A stretch of DNA of 40,736 nt. It comes from an uncultured bacterium. Its GTDB lineage: Bacteria; Cyanobacteriota; Vampirovibrionia; Gastranaerophilales; Gastranaerophilaceae. The stretch lies in assembly GCA_902760645.1 (NCBI GenBank), contig CACWHC010000013.1:44952-85687 (forward strand), in the 5' to 3' direction. The position numbers were made by a program, and so were the translations under genes. The notes beneath the pieces were generated by a model. That model was given only the letters and a program-made list of their open reading frames with translations, was not told the origin of the DNA and ran no database searches. Shown here piece by piece: positions 16,446 through 23,482 of this stretch (position 1 is the first letter of the stretch; the number at the start of each line of letters is the position of its first letter).

Positions 16446-17135
16446 ATGAATAAATATAATATTACAAGAAAGCAGAATTTGATTAATAAAAAGGCATTTA
16501 CTTTAGCTGAGGTACTCATCACTTTGGGAATTGTAGGAGTAGTCGCAGCAATGACACTTCCCCAACTCATAAAAGGACATCAAAAGTCTGTTGTAGAAAG
16601 CAGACTAAGTCATTTTTATTCAATGATTAATCAGGCAGTGAAAATGTCGACTATTGATAACGGTGAACCTGAGATATGGACGATTAACACAGGAGAAAGT
16701 GTAACCTGCGAAAGCAATCTTGAATTTCTGAATCACTACATATTACCATATTTAAAGACAAAAAATACAGAGTGTATGGATGTCTATGACTATACAGGTC
16801 AAATTTTAGTCAGATTAGAAAACGGTTCTGCATTTACTCTAAATAGATCTCAAGGCATTGATATAGTTTTTCTACCTTATGGAAAGGTTCTTGCCAAAAG
16901 CGAACTTAACAGAAAAAATTTTTTTGTATTCCAATTGATGAAAAACGCATATAAGAACAGTAGCGTAATCAACAGCAAACATGGTATTGAACCATATACT
17001 TACATGTGGGACGGAACTATTGAAAATCTCAAATCAGGTAATAAATATGGCTGTTATACTGGCCTCCTCGGCAACTACTGTGCAAAACTTATACAACTAA
17101 ACGGATGGAAAATTCCAAAAGATTACCCATGGTAA
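16446..17135 (+). CDS. type IV pilin-like / pseudopilin protein
   Basis: The 229-aa protein has a class-III prepilin signal: a basic leader (MNKYNITRKQNLINKKA), cleavage before F, then FTLAEVLITLGIVGVVAAMT with the conserved Glu at +5 and a hydrophobic helix (residues 17-42). The rest would be a pilin head exposed outside the inner membrane, with cysteines (TCESN, TECMD, GCYTG, NYCAK) that could form disulphides. It is a single gene without pilus-assembly neighbours, so pilus subunit or secretion pseudopilin cannot be distinguished. Confidence 0.85.
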   Translation: MNKYNITRKQNLINKKAFTLAEVLITLGIVGVVAAMTLPQLIKGHQKSVVESRLSHFYSMINQAVKMSTIDNGEPEIWTINTGESVTCESNLEFLNHYILPYLKTKNTECMDVYDYTGQILVRLENGSAFTLNRSQGIDIVFLPYGKVLAKSELNRKNFFVFQLMKNAYKNSSVINSKHGIEPYTYMWDGTIENLKSGNKYGCYTGLLGNYCAKLIQLNGWKIPKDYPW

Positions 17136-17159
17136 ACTTTTATAACTTCAGACATAAAT

Positions 17160-17972
17160 CTACTTAAAATTTTTCAGATTTGCTTTTGTACCGTTCAGAA
17201 TTTCACCATTACGCTCAACGTATTTTTTCAGGAAAGCCAAAACATTATCCTGACTCATTAACATTTCCCTGTCCCAACCCGGATATGCAGATTGCATGCC
17301 CATTTTGTGATACAAAGCTTTATTGTTATACCCACGCCCCATAAATCTGCTTACATTTTCGGCAAAAGCCTTCAGTTTCGGGACATAACCCTGCCGCAAA
17401 CAATCCTCAACAACCGTTTGCAGCAATATCTTTTCAAGATTTTTATATTTTTTACGACCAAGAATTGTATTGAGGTAGTTTATATATACAATACTGTCAT
17501 CACTTTGCATAATACTTACATAGCCAAGCTGTTTTTCTTTATTCTTTATTACATAAACTATATCTCTGCCGACACCGCCGTCAGAATATTCACCAAAATC
17601 CACTTTATCAATTTGTGCAACAATATCTTTGCGGTTTCTGCCTTTTACCGGAACGGAAGCAAGCCTCTTTACCGATGATATCGGGACATCAAAAAATCCG
17701 GGAGAAATAATTTGTGCATTATGAATTACATTAGCTTTTATGTAGTCCCAAAAGCCTATTCCAAGTGCTCTGCTGTATCTTCTTAACTGTCTTACGGACT
17801 CTTTAATTCCATCGCAGGTGTATTCCTCAGCACTTATTCCATTATTTAAAGAAGATATGTGCAGGACACTACCACCCTCAGCCACAGCCGGCCGGGCATA
17901 AAATTTTGTTCTGAAATTGTGGGAAACTTTTTGAGCATAGTCGTAAGACTGCTTAAAAATACCTACCTTCAT
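17160..17972 (-). CDS. GNAT-like acetyltransferase (tentative)
   Basis: The 270-aa protein has in its C-terminal half a strand-helix order resembling the GNAT fold: IVYVIKNKEKQLGYVSIMQ, then YINYLNTIL, LEKILLQTVVEDCLRQGYVP, LKAFAENV and YNNKALYHKMGM, which recalls the N..A..LYxKxGF end of acetyltransferases. The N-terminal 110 residues are unrecognised. The usual Q/RxxGxG/A acetyl-CoA loop is not obvious, so catalytic activity is uncertain. The SD is AGGA at 11 nt. A copy of the GCAATTTTT element lies 37-61 nt upstream. Confidence 0.5.
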   Translation of the reverse strand: MKVGIFKQSYDYAQKVSHNFRTKFYARPAVAEGGSVLHISSLNNGISAEEYTCDGIKESVRQLRRYSRALGIGFWDYIKANVIHNAQIISPGFFDVPISSVKRLASVPVKGRNRKDIVAQIDKVDFGEYSDGGVGRDIVYVIKNKEKQLGYVSIMQSDDSIVYINYLNTILGRKKYKNLEKILLQTVVEDCLRQGYVPKLKAFAENVSRFMGRGYNNKALYHKMGMQSAYPGWDREMLMSQDNVLAFLKKYVERNGEILNGTKANLKNFK

Positions 17973-17995
17973 GAAGTTGATTTTCCTAAATACTA

Positions 17996-18033
17996 CCTTA
18001 GATATATAAAGTATTCTCGCATAAAAAAATTGC
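17996..18033 (-). promoter_or_regulatory. copy 1 of the GCAATTTTT-N10-ATACTT element
   Basis: On the minus strand: GCAATTTTT (18025-18033), 10 nt, ATACTT (18009-18014), 8 nt, TAAGG (17996-18000). It begins at the last base of the histidine kinase stop codon and ends 23 nt before the GNAT-like gene. The same blocks and the same 10-nt spacing recur at 22106-22145, 35913-35952 and 32143-32182. Confidence 0.65.
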
Positions 18034-19703
18034 TATTCAATAACAGGAACAACAAAAGAGAATGTTGAACCCTTGTCAGGCTCACTATCGCACCAAATTG
18101 CACCCTTATGAGCCTCAATAAGCTGTTTTGCAATGGGCAGACCTAATCCTGAACCTCCAACTTTCCTTGAAAGAGAGTTTTCTATCTGAGCAAATTTATC
18201 AAACACATGCAATAAATTATCCTGAGAAATACCGATACCCTCATCAGAAACACTGACCATAACGTAATTCCCGTTTAGTTTACTCATTGTTTCTTCAAAT
18301 ATTTCAGGGTATTTTAAATCGGAAGAATTTATAAATTCTGATTTTATGGTTATGGATTTACCCTCAGGCGTAAATTTTACGGCATTCGATACAAGATTTG
18401 TTAAAACCTGCTCTAATCTTTGAGAATCCGCATAAACCTGAGGCAGATTTTCACCCTCAATGGTTATTATCTGCTGTCCTGTCGGTAATGCAATTGATGA
18501 TTTGACGTAATTGATTACAGAATTAATATCCGTATCTTTGAAATGGAAATCCATTTTACATGCTTCAATTTTAGATAAATCCAGCAGATTATTAATCATT
18601 TCCGATAAACGCTGAGAGTTTCGCTTAGCCATATCAAGAAACTTATTATAAGTTTCGGTTACTTCTCTGCATTTATCACTTGACATTATTTCTAAAGAAT
18701 TTTTTATTGAAGTAAGCGGAGTTCTTAATTCATGCGAAACTATAGATATAAACTCGGATTTTAACCTTTCTAATCTTTCAAGCTTTTTATTGGTCTCTTT
18801 CAATTCCTGATACAGCGTTGCACTCTTCAGAGGTAATGAAACCTGCTGGGCAATAGTCTGAAAACAAGTAGCATTCTCGGTAGAAAAAGGCGTTTCTTTA
18901 AATATTTCAACACAGCCGAAAAAATTATCCCCCAAAGAAATTTTTGAAAACATGTTATCAAACTGAAAAATAGAAAAATTAAATCTGTTTGCAGGATATT
19001 TCACAAATTTTTTTACTTTTAATGTTTTTATATCGACTTCATAAGGAAGCTCCTGCCCCTCAAATAAAGATTTATAATGCAGTATAATACGCATTTTGAG
19101 GGCATCAGCCAGCTCATCAGAAACCCCATACAGAGAATTTATAAGTAAAACCGGCTCATCCTCAGTACAAAAAGACAAAGTACAGGTCAGAGAATAACTT
19201 AAAGCCTTATCCATTCCCTCAAGCATATATTGTATAAGTTTTTCTTTATCAAGAGAACCTGCAAATTGCGAGCTTGTAGTATACAGGGCATTTAATCTGT
19301 AATTACTGTCCGCCAAATCCTGATTTGTTTCCGAAAGTTTTTCAAGATTTGTTCTCATCCTTAAATTCATACTTACAATTCCTGAGATAAGAGAATCATT
19401 CATATCGTCTTCTATCAGGGCATTTGCGTTTTTGATAAGCTCTTTATCGGAAAAATCTTTGTCAATTAATAAAAGCAGAGCCGTTCTTTCTAACATCGGC
19501 TTTATTCGTTTAAGAAGGGAAGAAAATTTAATTCCTTTTGATAAAGTATCCAGTATAACGATTTCACAATTCGTTGCAGACATATAATCGGATATCATTG
19601 TTTCATCCGACATAGAAACAAAGTCATACCTTAGTTTTTGAAACAATTCCTCAAAGTGTGACGATTTATCCGCCCTTTGCGATACAAACAATACCTTAAT
19701 CAT
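18033..19703 (-). CDS. hybrid sensor histidine kinase (REC-like, GAF-like, HisKA, HATPase)
   Basis: The 556-aa protein lacks membrane segments. Residues 1-115 look like a degenerate receiver domain (Asp52 in VILDT; the late conserved Lys is not clear). Residues ~135-300 fit a GAF-type sensor. HisKA has the phospho-acceptor His324 in SHELRTPL, and the ATPase has NLVSNAVKF (N box), DEGIGI (G1) and GSGLGL (G2). No response regulator is adjacent, so it is an orphan kinase. No SD; an extended -10 ends 6 nt before ATG. Confidence 0.92.
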   Translation of the reverse strand: MIKVLFVSQRADKSSHFEELFQKLRYDFVSMSDETMISDYMSATNCEIVILDTLSKGIKFSSLLKRIKPMLERTALLLLIDKDFSDKELIKNANALIEDDMNDSLISGIVSMNLRMRTNLEKLSETNQDLADSNYRLNALYTTSSQFAGSLDKEKLIQYMLEGMDKALSYSLTCTLSFCTEDEPVLLINSLYGVSDELADALKMRIILHYKSLFEGQELPYEVDIKTLKVKKFVKYPANRFNFSIFQFDNMFSKISLGDNFFGCVEIFKETPFSTENATCFQTIAQQVSLPLKSATLYQELKETNKKLERLERLKSEFISIVSHELRTPLTSIKNSLEIMSSDKCREVTETYNKFLDMAKRNSQRLSEMINNLLDLSKIEACKMDFHFKDTDINSVINYVKSSIALPTGQQIITIEGENLPQVYADSQRLEQVLTNLVSNAVKFTPEGKSITIKSEFINSSDLKYPEIFEETMSKLNGNYVMVSVSDEGIGISQDNLLHVFDKFAQIENSLSRKVGGSGLGLPIAKQLIEAHKGAIWCDSEPDKGSTFSFVVPVIE

Positions 19704-19709
19704 ACTACT

Positions 19710-19737
19710 ATCGTATCAGAGAATTTAAACTTGGCAA
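19710..19737 (-). promoter_or_regulatory. leaderless promoter of the histidine kinase
   Basis: TTGCCA (19732-19737, 5 of 6), 16 nt, then TGA-TACGAT (box 19710-19715, extended -10), and 6 nt to the ATG. Confidence 0.5.
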
Positions 19738-19770
19738 ATTTTTAACAATAATTGAACAAAACACATACAC

Positions 19771-19799
19771 TTTACAAGTAAAAATATTTCCGTTAGAAT
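19771..19799 (+). promoter_or_regulatory. rubrerythrin promoter
   Basis: TTTACA (19771-19776, 5 of 6), 17 nt, TAGAAT (19794-19799, 5 of 6). A start near 19806 leaves a 25-nt leader with AAAGGTGG before ATG 19831. No PerR box was recognised. Confidence 0.65.
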
Positions 19800-19830
19800 C
19801 AGAATGTGTAACAAAAGAAAGGTGGTTAAT

Positions 19831-20367
19831 ATGAAGTATGTATGCAGTGTATGCGGATGGTCAACCGAAAGTGATACAAAACCGGATAAATGTCCTCTTT
19901 GCGGAGCAACTACATTTAACGTAATTGACGGAAGCAAAAAAGTTTATGCTTGCGAACATAAAATAGGCGATGGTATTGTTGAAGATAAAGAAATTATGGA
20001 AGGTTTGAGAGCCAATTTCAACGGCGAATGTACAGAAGTAGGTATGTACCTTGCAATGTCAAGAGTAGCAGAAAGAGAAGGCTATCCTGAAGTAGCTGAA
20101 GCTTACAAAAGATATGCTTTTGAAGAAGCTGAACATGCCGCAAAATTTGCCGAATTATTAGGTGAAGTTGTTACTGATTCAACAAAGAAAAATCTTGAAC
20201 TCAGAGCTGATGCTGAACACGGAGCCTGCGAAGGCAAATTAGCTATTGCAAAACGCGCGAAAGAATTGGGTTATGATGCAATTCATGATACCGTTCACGA
20301 AATGGCTAAAGATGAAGCTCGCCACGGAAAAGGTTTTGACGGACTTTTGAAAAGATATTTTTCATAA
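19831..20367 (+). CDS. reverse rubrerythrin (rubredoxin domain first)
   Basis: Rubrerythrins reduce hydrogen peroxide in the cytoplasm of anaerobes using a di-iron site fed by a rubredoxin centre. In this 178-aa protein the rubredoxin-like domain comes first (CSVC at residues 5-8, CPLC near 24-27), followed by a four-helix di-iron domain with E..EVGMY, EEAEHA and DEARHG motifs, the reverse order of classical rubrerythrin. The start is set by GGTGG 7 nt before ATG. It is monocistronic with its own promoter and terminator, and suggests an oxygen-exposed anaerobe. Confidence 0.93.
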   Translation: MKYVCSVCGWSTESDTKPDKCPLCGATTFNVIDGSKKVYACEHKIGDGIVEDKEIMEGLRANFNGECTEVGMYLAMSRVAEREGYPEVAEAYKRYAFEEAEHAAKFAELLGEVVTDSTKKNLELRADAEHGACEGKLAIAKRAKELGYDAIHDTVHEMAKDEARHGKGFDGLLKRYFS

Positions 20368-20390
20368 GATATTTTAATATTATATACACA

Positions 20391-20418
20391 AGGGCAATAA
20401 GATAACTCTTATTGCCCT
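20391..20418 (+). terminator. terminator after rubrerythrin
   Basis: AGGGCAATAAGA (20391-20402) pairs perfectly with TCTTATTGCCCT (20407-20418) across a TAAC loop, followed by GTTTATTTG. Confidence 0.8.
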
Positions 20419-20482
20419 GTTTATTTGTCTGAATAAAAGGGTGCATATATGCAGAATAGGATAATCAGGCAAGACCGCCCCC

Positions 20483-20510
20483 TTGACAAAAAAGTTTGAG
20501 TAAATATTAT
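20483..20510 (+). promoter_or_regulatory. tuf promoter
   Basis: Perfect TTGACA (20483-20488), 16 nt, TATTAT (20505-20510, 5 of 6). The leader of about 65 nt ends with AAAAAGGAG before the tuf ATG. Confidence 0.65.
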
Positions 20511-20581
20511 TATAGTTAAATGGCTTAAAATACCAAAATAGTATTGTAGTATAAACTAGTTAAAAAAAGGAGATTAATCTC

Positions 20582-21781
20582 ATGGCAAGAGAAAAGTATG
20601 AACGTACGAAACCGCACGTTAACATTGGTACCATCGGTCACGTTGACCACGGTAAAACAACGTTAACCGCTGCTATCACAGCTGTATTGGCTGCACAAGG
20701 ACAAGCTGCATTGAAGAAATTTGATGAAATCGATGCTGCTCCGGAAGAAAAAGCAAGAGGTATAACCATCTCTACTGCTCACGTTGAATATGAAACAGCA
20801 TCTAGACACTATGCACACGTTGACTGCCCAGGCCACGCTGACTATGTAAAGAACATGATTACAGGTGCAGCTCAGATGGATGGTGCAATCCTTGTTGTTG
20901 CAGCTACTGATGGTGCTATGCCTCAGACTCGTGAACACATTTTGTTAGCTAGACAGGTTGGTGTTCCTAACTTGGTTGTATTCTTGAATAAATGTGATAT
21001 GGTTGACGATCCTGAATTGTTAGAATTGGTTGAAATGGAAGTTAGAGAACTTCTTTCTTCATACGAATTTGACGGTGACAACATTCCGTTTATTCACGGT
21101 TCAGCTTTGAAAGCTCTTGAAGCTGCTCAGGCTAACCCAACTATCGCTCGTGGTGAAGACCAATGGGTTGATAAAATCTGGGATTTGATGGATGCAATCG
21201 ATTCTTACTTCCCAACTCCTGAACGTGACTTAGACAAACCGTTCTTGATGCCTGTTGAAGACGTATTCTCTATCACAGGTCGTGGTACTGTTGCTACAGG
21301 CCGTGTAGAACGTGGTATTGTTAAAGTTGGTGACGAAGTTGAATTAGTAGGTTTAGGCGAAACTAAGAAAACAACCGTTACCGGTGTTGAAATGTTCAGA
21401 AAATCATTAGACCAAGGTCAAGCAGGTGATAATATCGGTGCTTTACTTCGTGGTATTGATAAAACTGAAATTCAACGTGGTCAAGTTCTTTGTAAGCCCG
21501 GTTCAATCCATCCGCATACAAAGTTCACAGCTAACGTTTACGTTTTAACTAAAGAAGAAGGCGGACGTCACACTCCATTCTTCCCTGGTTACAGACCTCA
21601 GTTCTACATCAGAACAACTGACTCAATCAAATTCGACGGTCAAATGGTAATGCCTGGTGATAACGTAGTTATGGAAGTTGAACTTATCGCTCCTGTAGCT
21701 ATCGAAGAAGGTATGAGATTTGCTATCCGTGAAGGCGGCCACACAGTTGGTGCCGGTGTTGTAGATAAAATTGTTGAATAA
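20582..21781 (+). CDS. tuf: elongation factor Tu
   Basis: EF-Tu delivers aminoacyl-tRNA to the ribosomal A site with GTP hydrolysis. The 399-aa protein has the G motifs GHVDHGKTT (G1), DCPGHADY (G3) and NKCD (G4), and domains 2 and 3 with [18 protein letters not shown] and [12 protein letters not shown]. It stands alone rather than in a str operon with fusA/rpsG/rpsL, with its own promoter and terminator. Codons favour GGT/GTT/GCT, the bias of a highly expressed gene. Confidence 0.98.
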   Translation: MAREKYERTKPHVNIGTIGHVDHGKTTLTAAITAVLAAQGQAALKKFDEIDAAPEEKARGITISTAHVEYETASRHYAHVDCPGHADYVKNMITGAAQMDGAILVVAATDGAMPQTREHILLARQVGVPNLVVFLNKCDMVDDPELLELVEMEVRELLSSYEFDGDNIPFIHGSALKALEAAQANPTIARGEDQWVDKIWDLMDAIDSYFPTPERDLDKPFLMPVEDVFSITGRGTVATGRVERGIVKVGDEVELVGLGETKKTTVTGVEMFRKSLDQGQAGDNIGALLRGIDKTEIQRGQVLCKPGSIHPHTKFTANVYVLTKEEGGRHTPFFPGYRPQFYIRTTDSIKFDGQMVMPGDNVVMEVELIAPVAIEEGMRFAIREGGHTVGAGVVDKIVE

Positions 21782-21803
21782 TAATTTTATTTAAAACAAA
21801 CTT

Positions 21804-21836
21804 AAAAAGCGTACTTTTTATAAAGTACGCTTTTTT
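21804..21836 (+). terminator. tuf terminator
   Basis: AAAAAGCGTACTTT (21804-21817) and AAAGTACGCTTTTT (21822-21835) form a 14-bp stem with a 4-nt loop and a T6 tract. It can also work in reverse for the small minus-strand gene that ends at 21869. Confidence 0.9.
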
Positions 21837-21868
21837 CATTTTCCCCTATCAATACTTGCATTATAAAA

Positions 21869-22078
21869 TTATGCGTTTAATCTTCCATTCTTTAAGATAT
21901 TATATTTATTTTCAGATTTACCAAGATATTTATCTATGGATTTTGATACCAATGCCGAGCGTTTTTTGGTTTCATTATCAAGAGTGCCTAAATATTCTTC
22001 AACAGAACATACTGTATAATCACCAAAGAATTCTTCTAAAGTAGACATCGTGTAATTTTTTACAACTGTATTTTCCAT
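21869..22078 (-). CDS. small orphan protein, KRS/KYL family (69 aa)
   Basis: I do not recognise a named family, but this protein is clearly paralogous to the 61-aa protein at 32459. They share S(V/I)(E/D)EY(L/F)xxLDxExxKRSxxVxKS(I/L)xKYL at about residues 27-55, followed by a KY-L ending. It is hydrophilic and probably helical. Start ATG 22078 has AAGGG about 10 nt upstream. The region upstream carries copy 2 of the GCAATTTTT element, and the other paralog's locus also has a copy. Confidence 0.75.
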   Translation of the reverse strand: MENTVVKNYTMSTLEEFFGDYTVCSVEEYLGTLDNETKKRSALVSKSIDKYLGKSENKYNILKNGRLNA

Positions 22079-22105
22079 AATGATTTTTCCCTTTTGTATC
22101 ATATC

Positions 22106-22145
22106 CCTTACATATATATAAAGTATTTTTGTATAAAAAAATTGC
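22106..22145 (-). promoter_or_regulatory. copy 2 of the GCAATTTTT-N10-ATACTT element
   Basis: On the minus strand: GCAATTTTT (22137-22145), 10 nt, ATACTT (22121-22126), 10 nt, TAAGG (22106-22110). From TATATATG through TAAGGGA it is identical to copy 4 at 32143-32182. It ends 27 nt before the 69-aa gene. Confidence 0.7.
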
Positions 22146-22183
22146 CTAAATTTTATATACTTTTTATATTTTCTTAATATATT

Positions 22184-22555
22184 TTAACTTTTAAATGTAA
22201 TGAACCGCCAAAAGCGGATTAAATTTGACTTAAAATCATTTGGCATGGGAATGTCAGCCGACTTATAATATTTTTCATAATTTCTTATGATGTTATCAGG
22301 CAAATCGGAACCGGCTTCAAGTGTTTGAAATAACAGTGTAAGATAATCGTCCTGTTCTTCTCTGTACATCAAATCTCTTGCTCTCAAATCTTCATCGGCT
22401 TCATAATGCAGAAGTGCATGAAAAGCTGCCTCAATACTTTTATCACCTGTTTCAGCAGGGAATAAAGGCAGAGCATCTTTAACCGTCAGTTCGCCGACAA
22501 GAACCTTTCTGATTAACTCAGAAACTAATTTCCGCAATTCAAGAGTATCAGACAT
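22184..22555 (-). CDS. unknown acidic protein coupled to a BlaI-like repressor
   Basis: No family recognised. The 123-aa protein is acidic and predicted helical, with FHALLHYEADEDLRARD and EEQDDYLTLLFQTLEAG blocks and a basic, aromatic C-terminus (NLIRFWRFITFKS). It starts 1 nt after the repressor stop and has no SD of its own, so it depends on re-initiation and is probably made in fixed proportion to the repressor. Such tight coupling suggests the two act together, but its job is unknown. Confidence 0.7.
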   Translation of the reverse strand: MSDTLELRKLVSELIRKVLVGELTVKDALPLFPAETGDKSIEAAFHALLHYEADEDLRARDLMYREEQDDYLTLLFQTLEAGSDLPDNIIRNYEKYYKSADIPMPNDFKSNLIRFWRFITFKS

Positions 22556-22556
22556 A

Positions 22557-22895
22557 TTATTTTACGAGTTCAAACTGACTTTCAACAAATCTAATCATAT
22601 CAACATAGTTACCGCCGAAGAACTGAGAGGAAATTTCTTCAAGACTTTCTCTTGCCATTTCTTCACGGTTCATAGTTGCACTATAGAAGAATTTTTTACC
22701 GACTTTATATCTTACAAGGATGCTTTTTGCAGTTAAACGATCCATTACCGTCTTAATGGTAGTATAAGCTCTTTCCACTCCTTGCGAAGATAAATCGTCT
22801 ACCACATCCTGAATAGAAATATCTTTGCCATCGCTGTCTGATGTCAAATTCCACACAGAATTTAAAATATCGATTTCTAACTTTCCGCAAGCCAT
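22557..22895 (-). CDS. BlaI/MecI/CopY-family winged-helix repressor
   Basis: The 112-aa protein fits the penicillinase-repressor family: an N-terminal winged helix with LEIDILNSVWNL, VERAYTTIKTVMDRLTAKSILVRYKVGKKFFYSA (recognition helix and wing), then a C-terminal dimerisation helix region EEMARESLEEISSQFF. BlaI-type proteins dimerise on TACA..TGTA-like dyads and are inactivated by a partner protease (BlaR1). No blaR1 or beta-lactamase is nearby. A TAC..GTA dyad overlaps its own -10, suggesting autorepression. Confidence 0.88.
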   Translation of the reverse strand: MACGKLEIDILNSVWNLTSDSDGKDISIQDVVDDLSSQGVERAYTTIKTVMDRLTAKSILVRYKVGKKFFYSATMNREEMARESLEEISSQFFGGNYVDMIRFVESQFELVK

Positions 22896-22928
22896 ATAAT
22901 TCCTACTTTCTTTTATTTAACCATTATC

Positions 22929-22941
22929 TACTAACATTGTA
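22929..22941 (-). promoter_or_regulatory. candidate BlaI-type operator
   Basis: TACTAACATTGTA is an imperfect dyad with TAC..GTA ends and matching inner A/T positions. It covers the -10 box of the repressor gene. BlaI/CopY operators have the TACA-N2-TGTA pattern; this one has wider spacing, so the match is only suggestive. Confidence 0.35.
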
Positions 22942-22963
22942 ACACAAAAATTTTTCTTGGCAA
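22936..22963 (-). promoter_or_regulatory. promoter of the BlaI-like operon
   Basis: TTGCCA (22958-22963, 5 of 6), 16 nt, TACAAT (22936-22941, 5 of 6) with an upstream TGT making an extended -10. The leader is about 35 nt; the start-proximal AGGAATTAT gives a short SD. Confidence 0.65.
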
Positions 22964-22997
22964 GTAGTTTGTAAATTAACATAAAGTATGTTTGCAT

Positions 22998-23078
22998 AAA
23001 AAAAACAATCCGATGGTCAGGGTATCTTGGAGGATCAAAATAATATGACTGTATTATTTTCCCTAACCAATCGGATTG
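22998..23078 (-). ncRNA. structured RNA or strong terminator on the minus strand
   Basis: Read on the minus strand, CAATCCGATTGGTTAGGG (23061-23078) pairs with CCCTGACCATCGGATTG (23006-23022) with one bulge and one G-U pair, then a U8 run (22998-23005). The wobble pair would be a C-A mismatch on the plus strand, so the minus strand is the structured one. Inside, AAAATAAT..ATTATTTT (23037-23060) makes a second stem, leaving GATCCTCCAAGATA unpaired with a CCUCC anti-SD word. It may be a small RNA or the end of a long transcript from 23483. Confidence 0.55.
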
Positions 23079-23482
23079 CTTTTCAGCAATATTTTTTTGC
23101 TAAGACTCTTTACATCATTATACACCCAAACAAATTATTCTGTAAATAGATTATTAAGCTATTAACAAAAAAATTATTTAGCCATGTTTTGCTGTCGCAA
23201 AACAGCCACTAATAGTTATTTTAACTGTGCAACAGCATCGATACGAACTGTTTACAGGTCACATTAATCTGTACGTTTGACCCCTCACCCAAATTTCTAA
23301 GTTCACTGCGTTCACTAAGAAATCTTTTTCATGTCATTGCGAGCGAAAGCGAAGCAAGCACCGTAATGAACTGTTTACTGTTAACTGTTCACTGTTTACT
23401 GGTCCCTGTTCGGGATGACGTAAAATAGGCTTAATTCTTTCATCACCGTAGTCTAAAAAATTCCACGAGCGAAGCATCTTAA

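Larger units (their letters stand above)
22896..23482. other. 587-bp stretch without a supported gene
   Basis: From left to right it holds the promoter and dyad of the BlaI-like gene (22929-22963), a partial ATACTT element (22984-22989, minus), a long hairpin with a U8 end on the minus strand (22998-23078), a small perfect hairpin GTTTTGC-TGTC-GCAAAAC (23186-23203), and repeat-like DNA at 23295-23425. The last part includes TCATTGCGAGCGAAAGCGAAGC and near-tandem ACTGTTTACTG/ACTGTTCACTG words. No longer ORF with a credible start is seen. Confidence 0.6.

Noticed and set aside
22557-22895. Beta-lactam resistance operon suggested by the BlaI-like gene
   Set aside because: No beta-lactamase, penicillin-binding protein or BlaR1/MecR1 is present nearby; BlaI-like repressors serve other circuits.
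23045-23149. 34-codon plus-strand ORF with GGAGG 11 nt upstream inside the large hairpin region
   Set aside because: The GGAGG and start lie within the minus-strand hairpin, composition is unremarkable, and no promoter is visible; more likely coincidence.
23295-23425. Insertion sequence remnant with transposase
   Set aside because: No transposase fragment or clear terminal inverted repeats; only short dispersed-repeat words.
22896-23482. CRISPR array or tRNA gene in the 587-bp gap
   Set aside because: Repeats are too short and irregular for a CRISPR array, and no cloverleaf or CCA-proximal T-loop signature was found.
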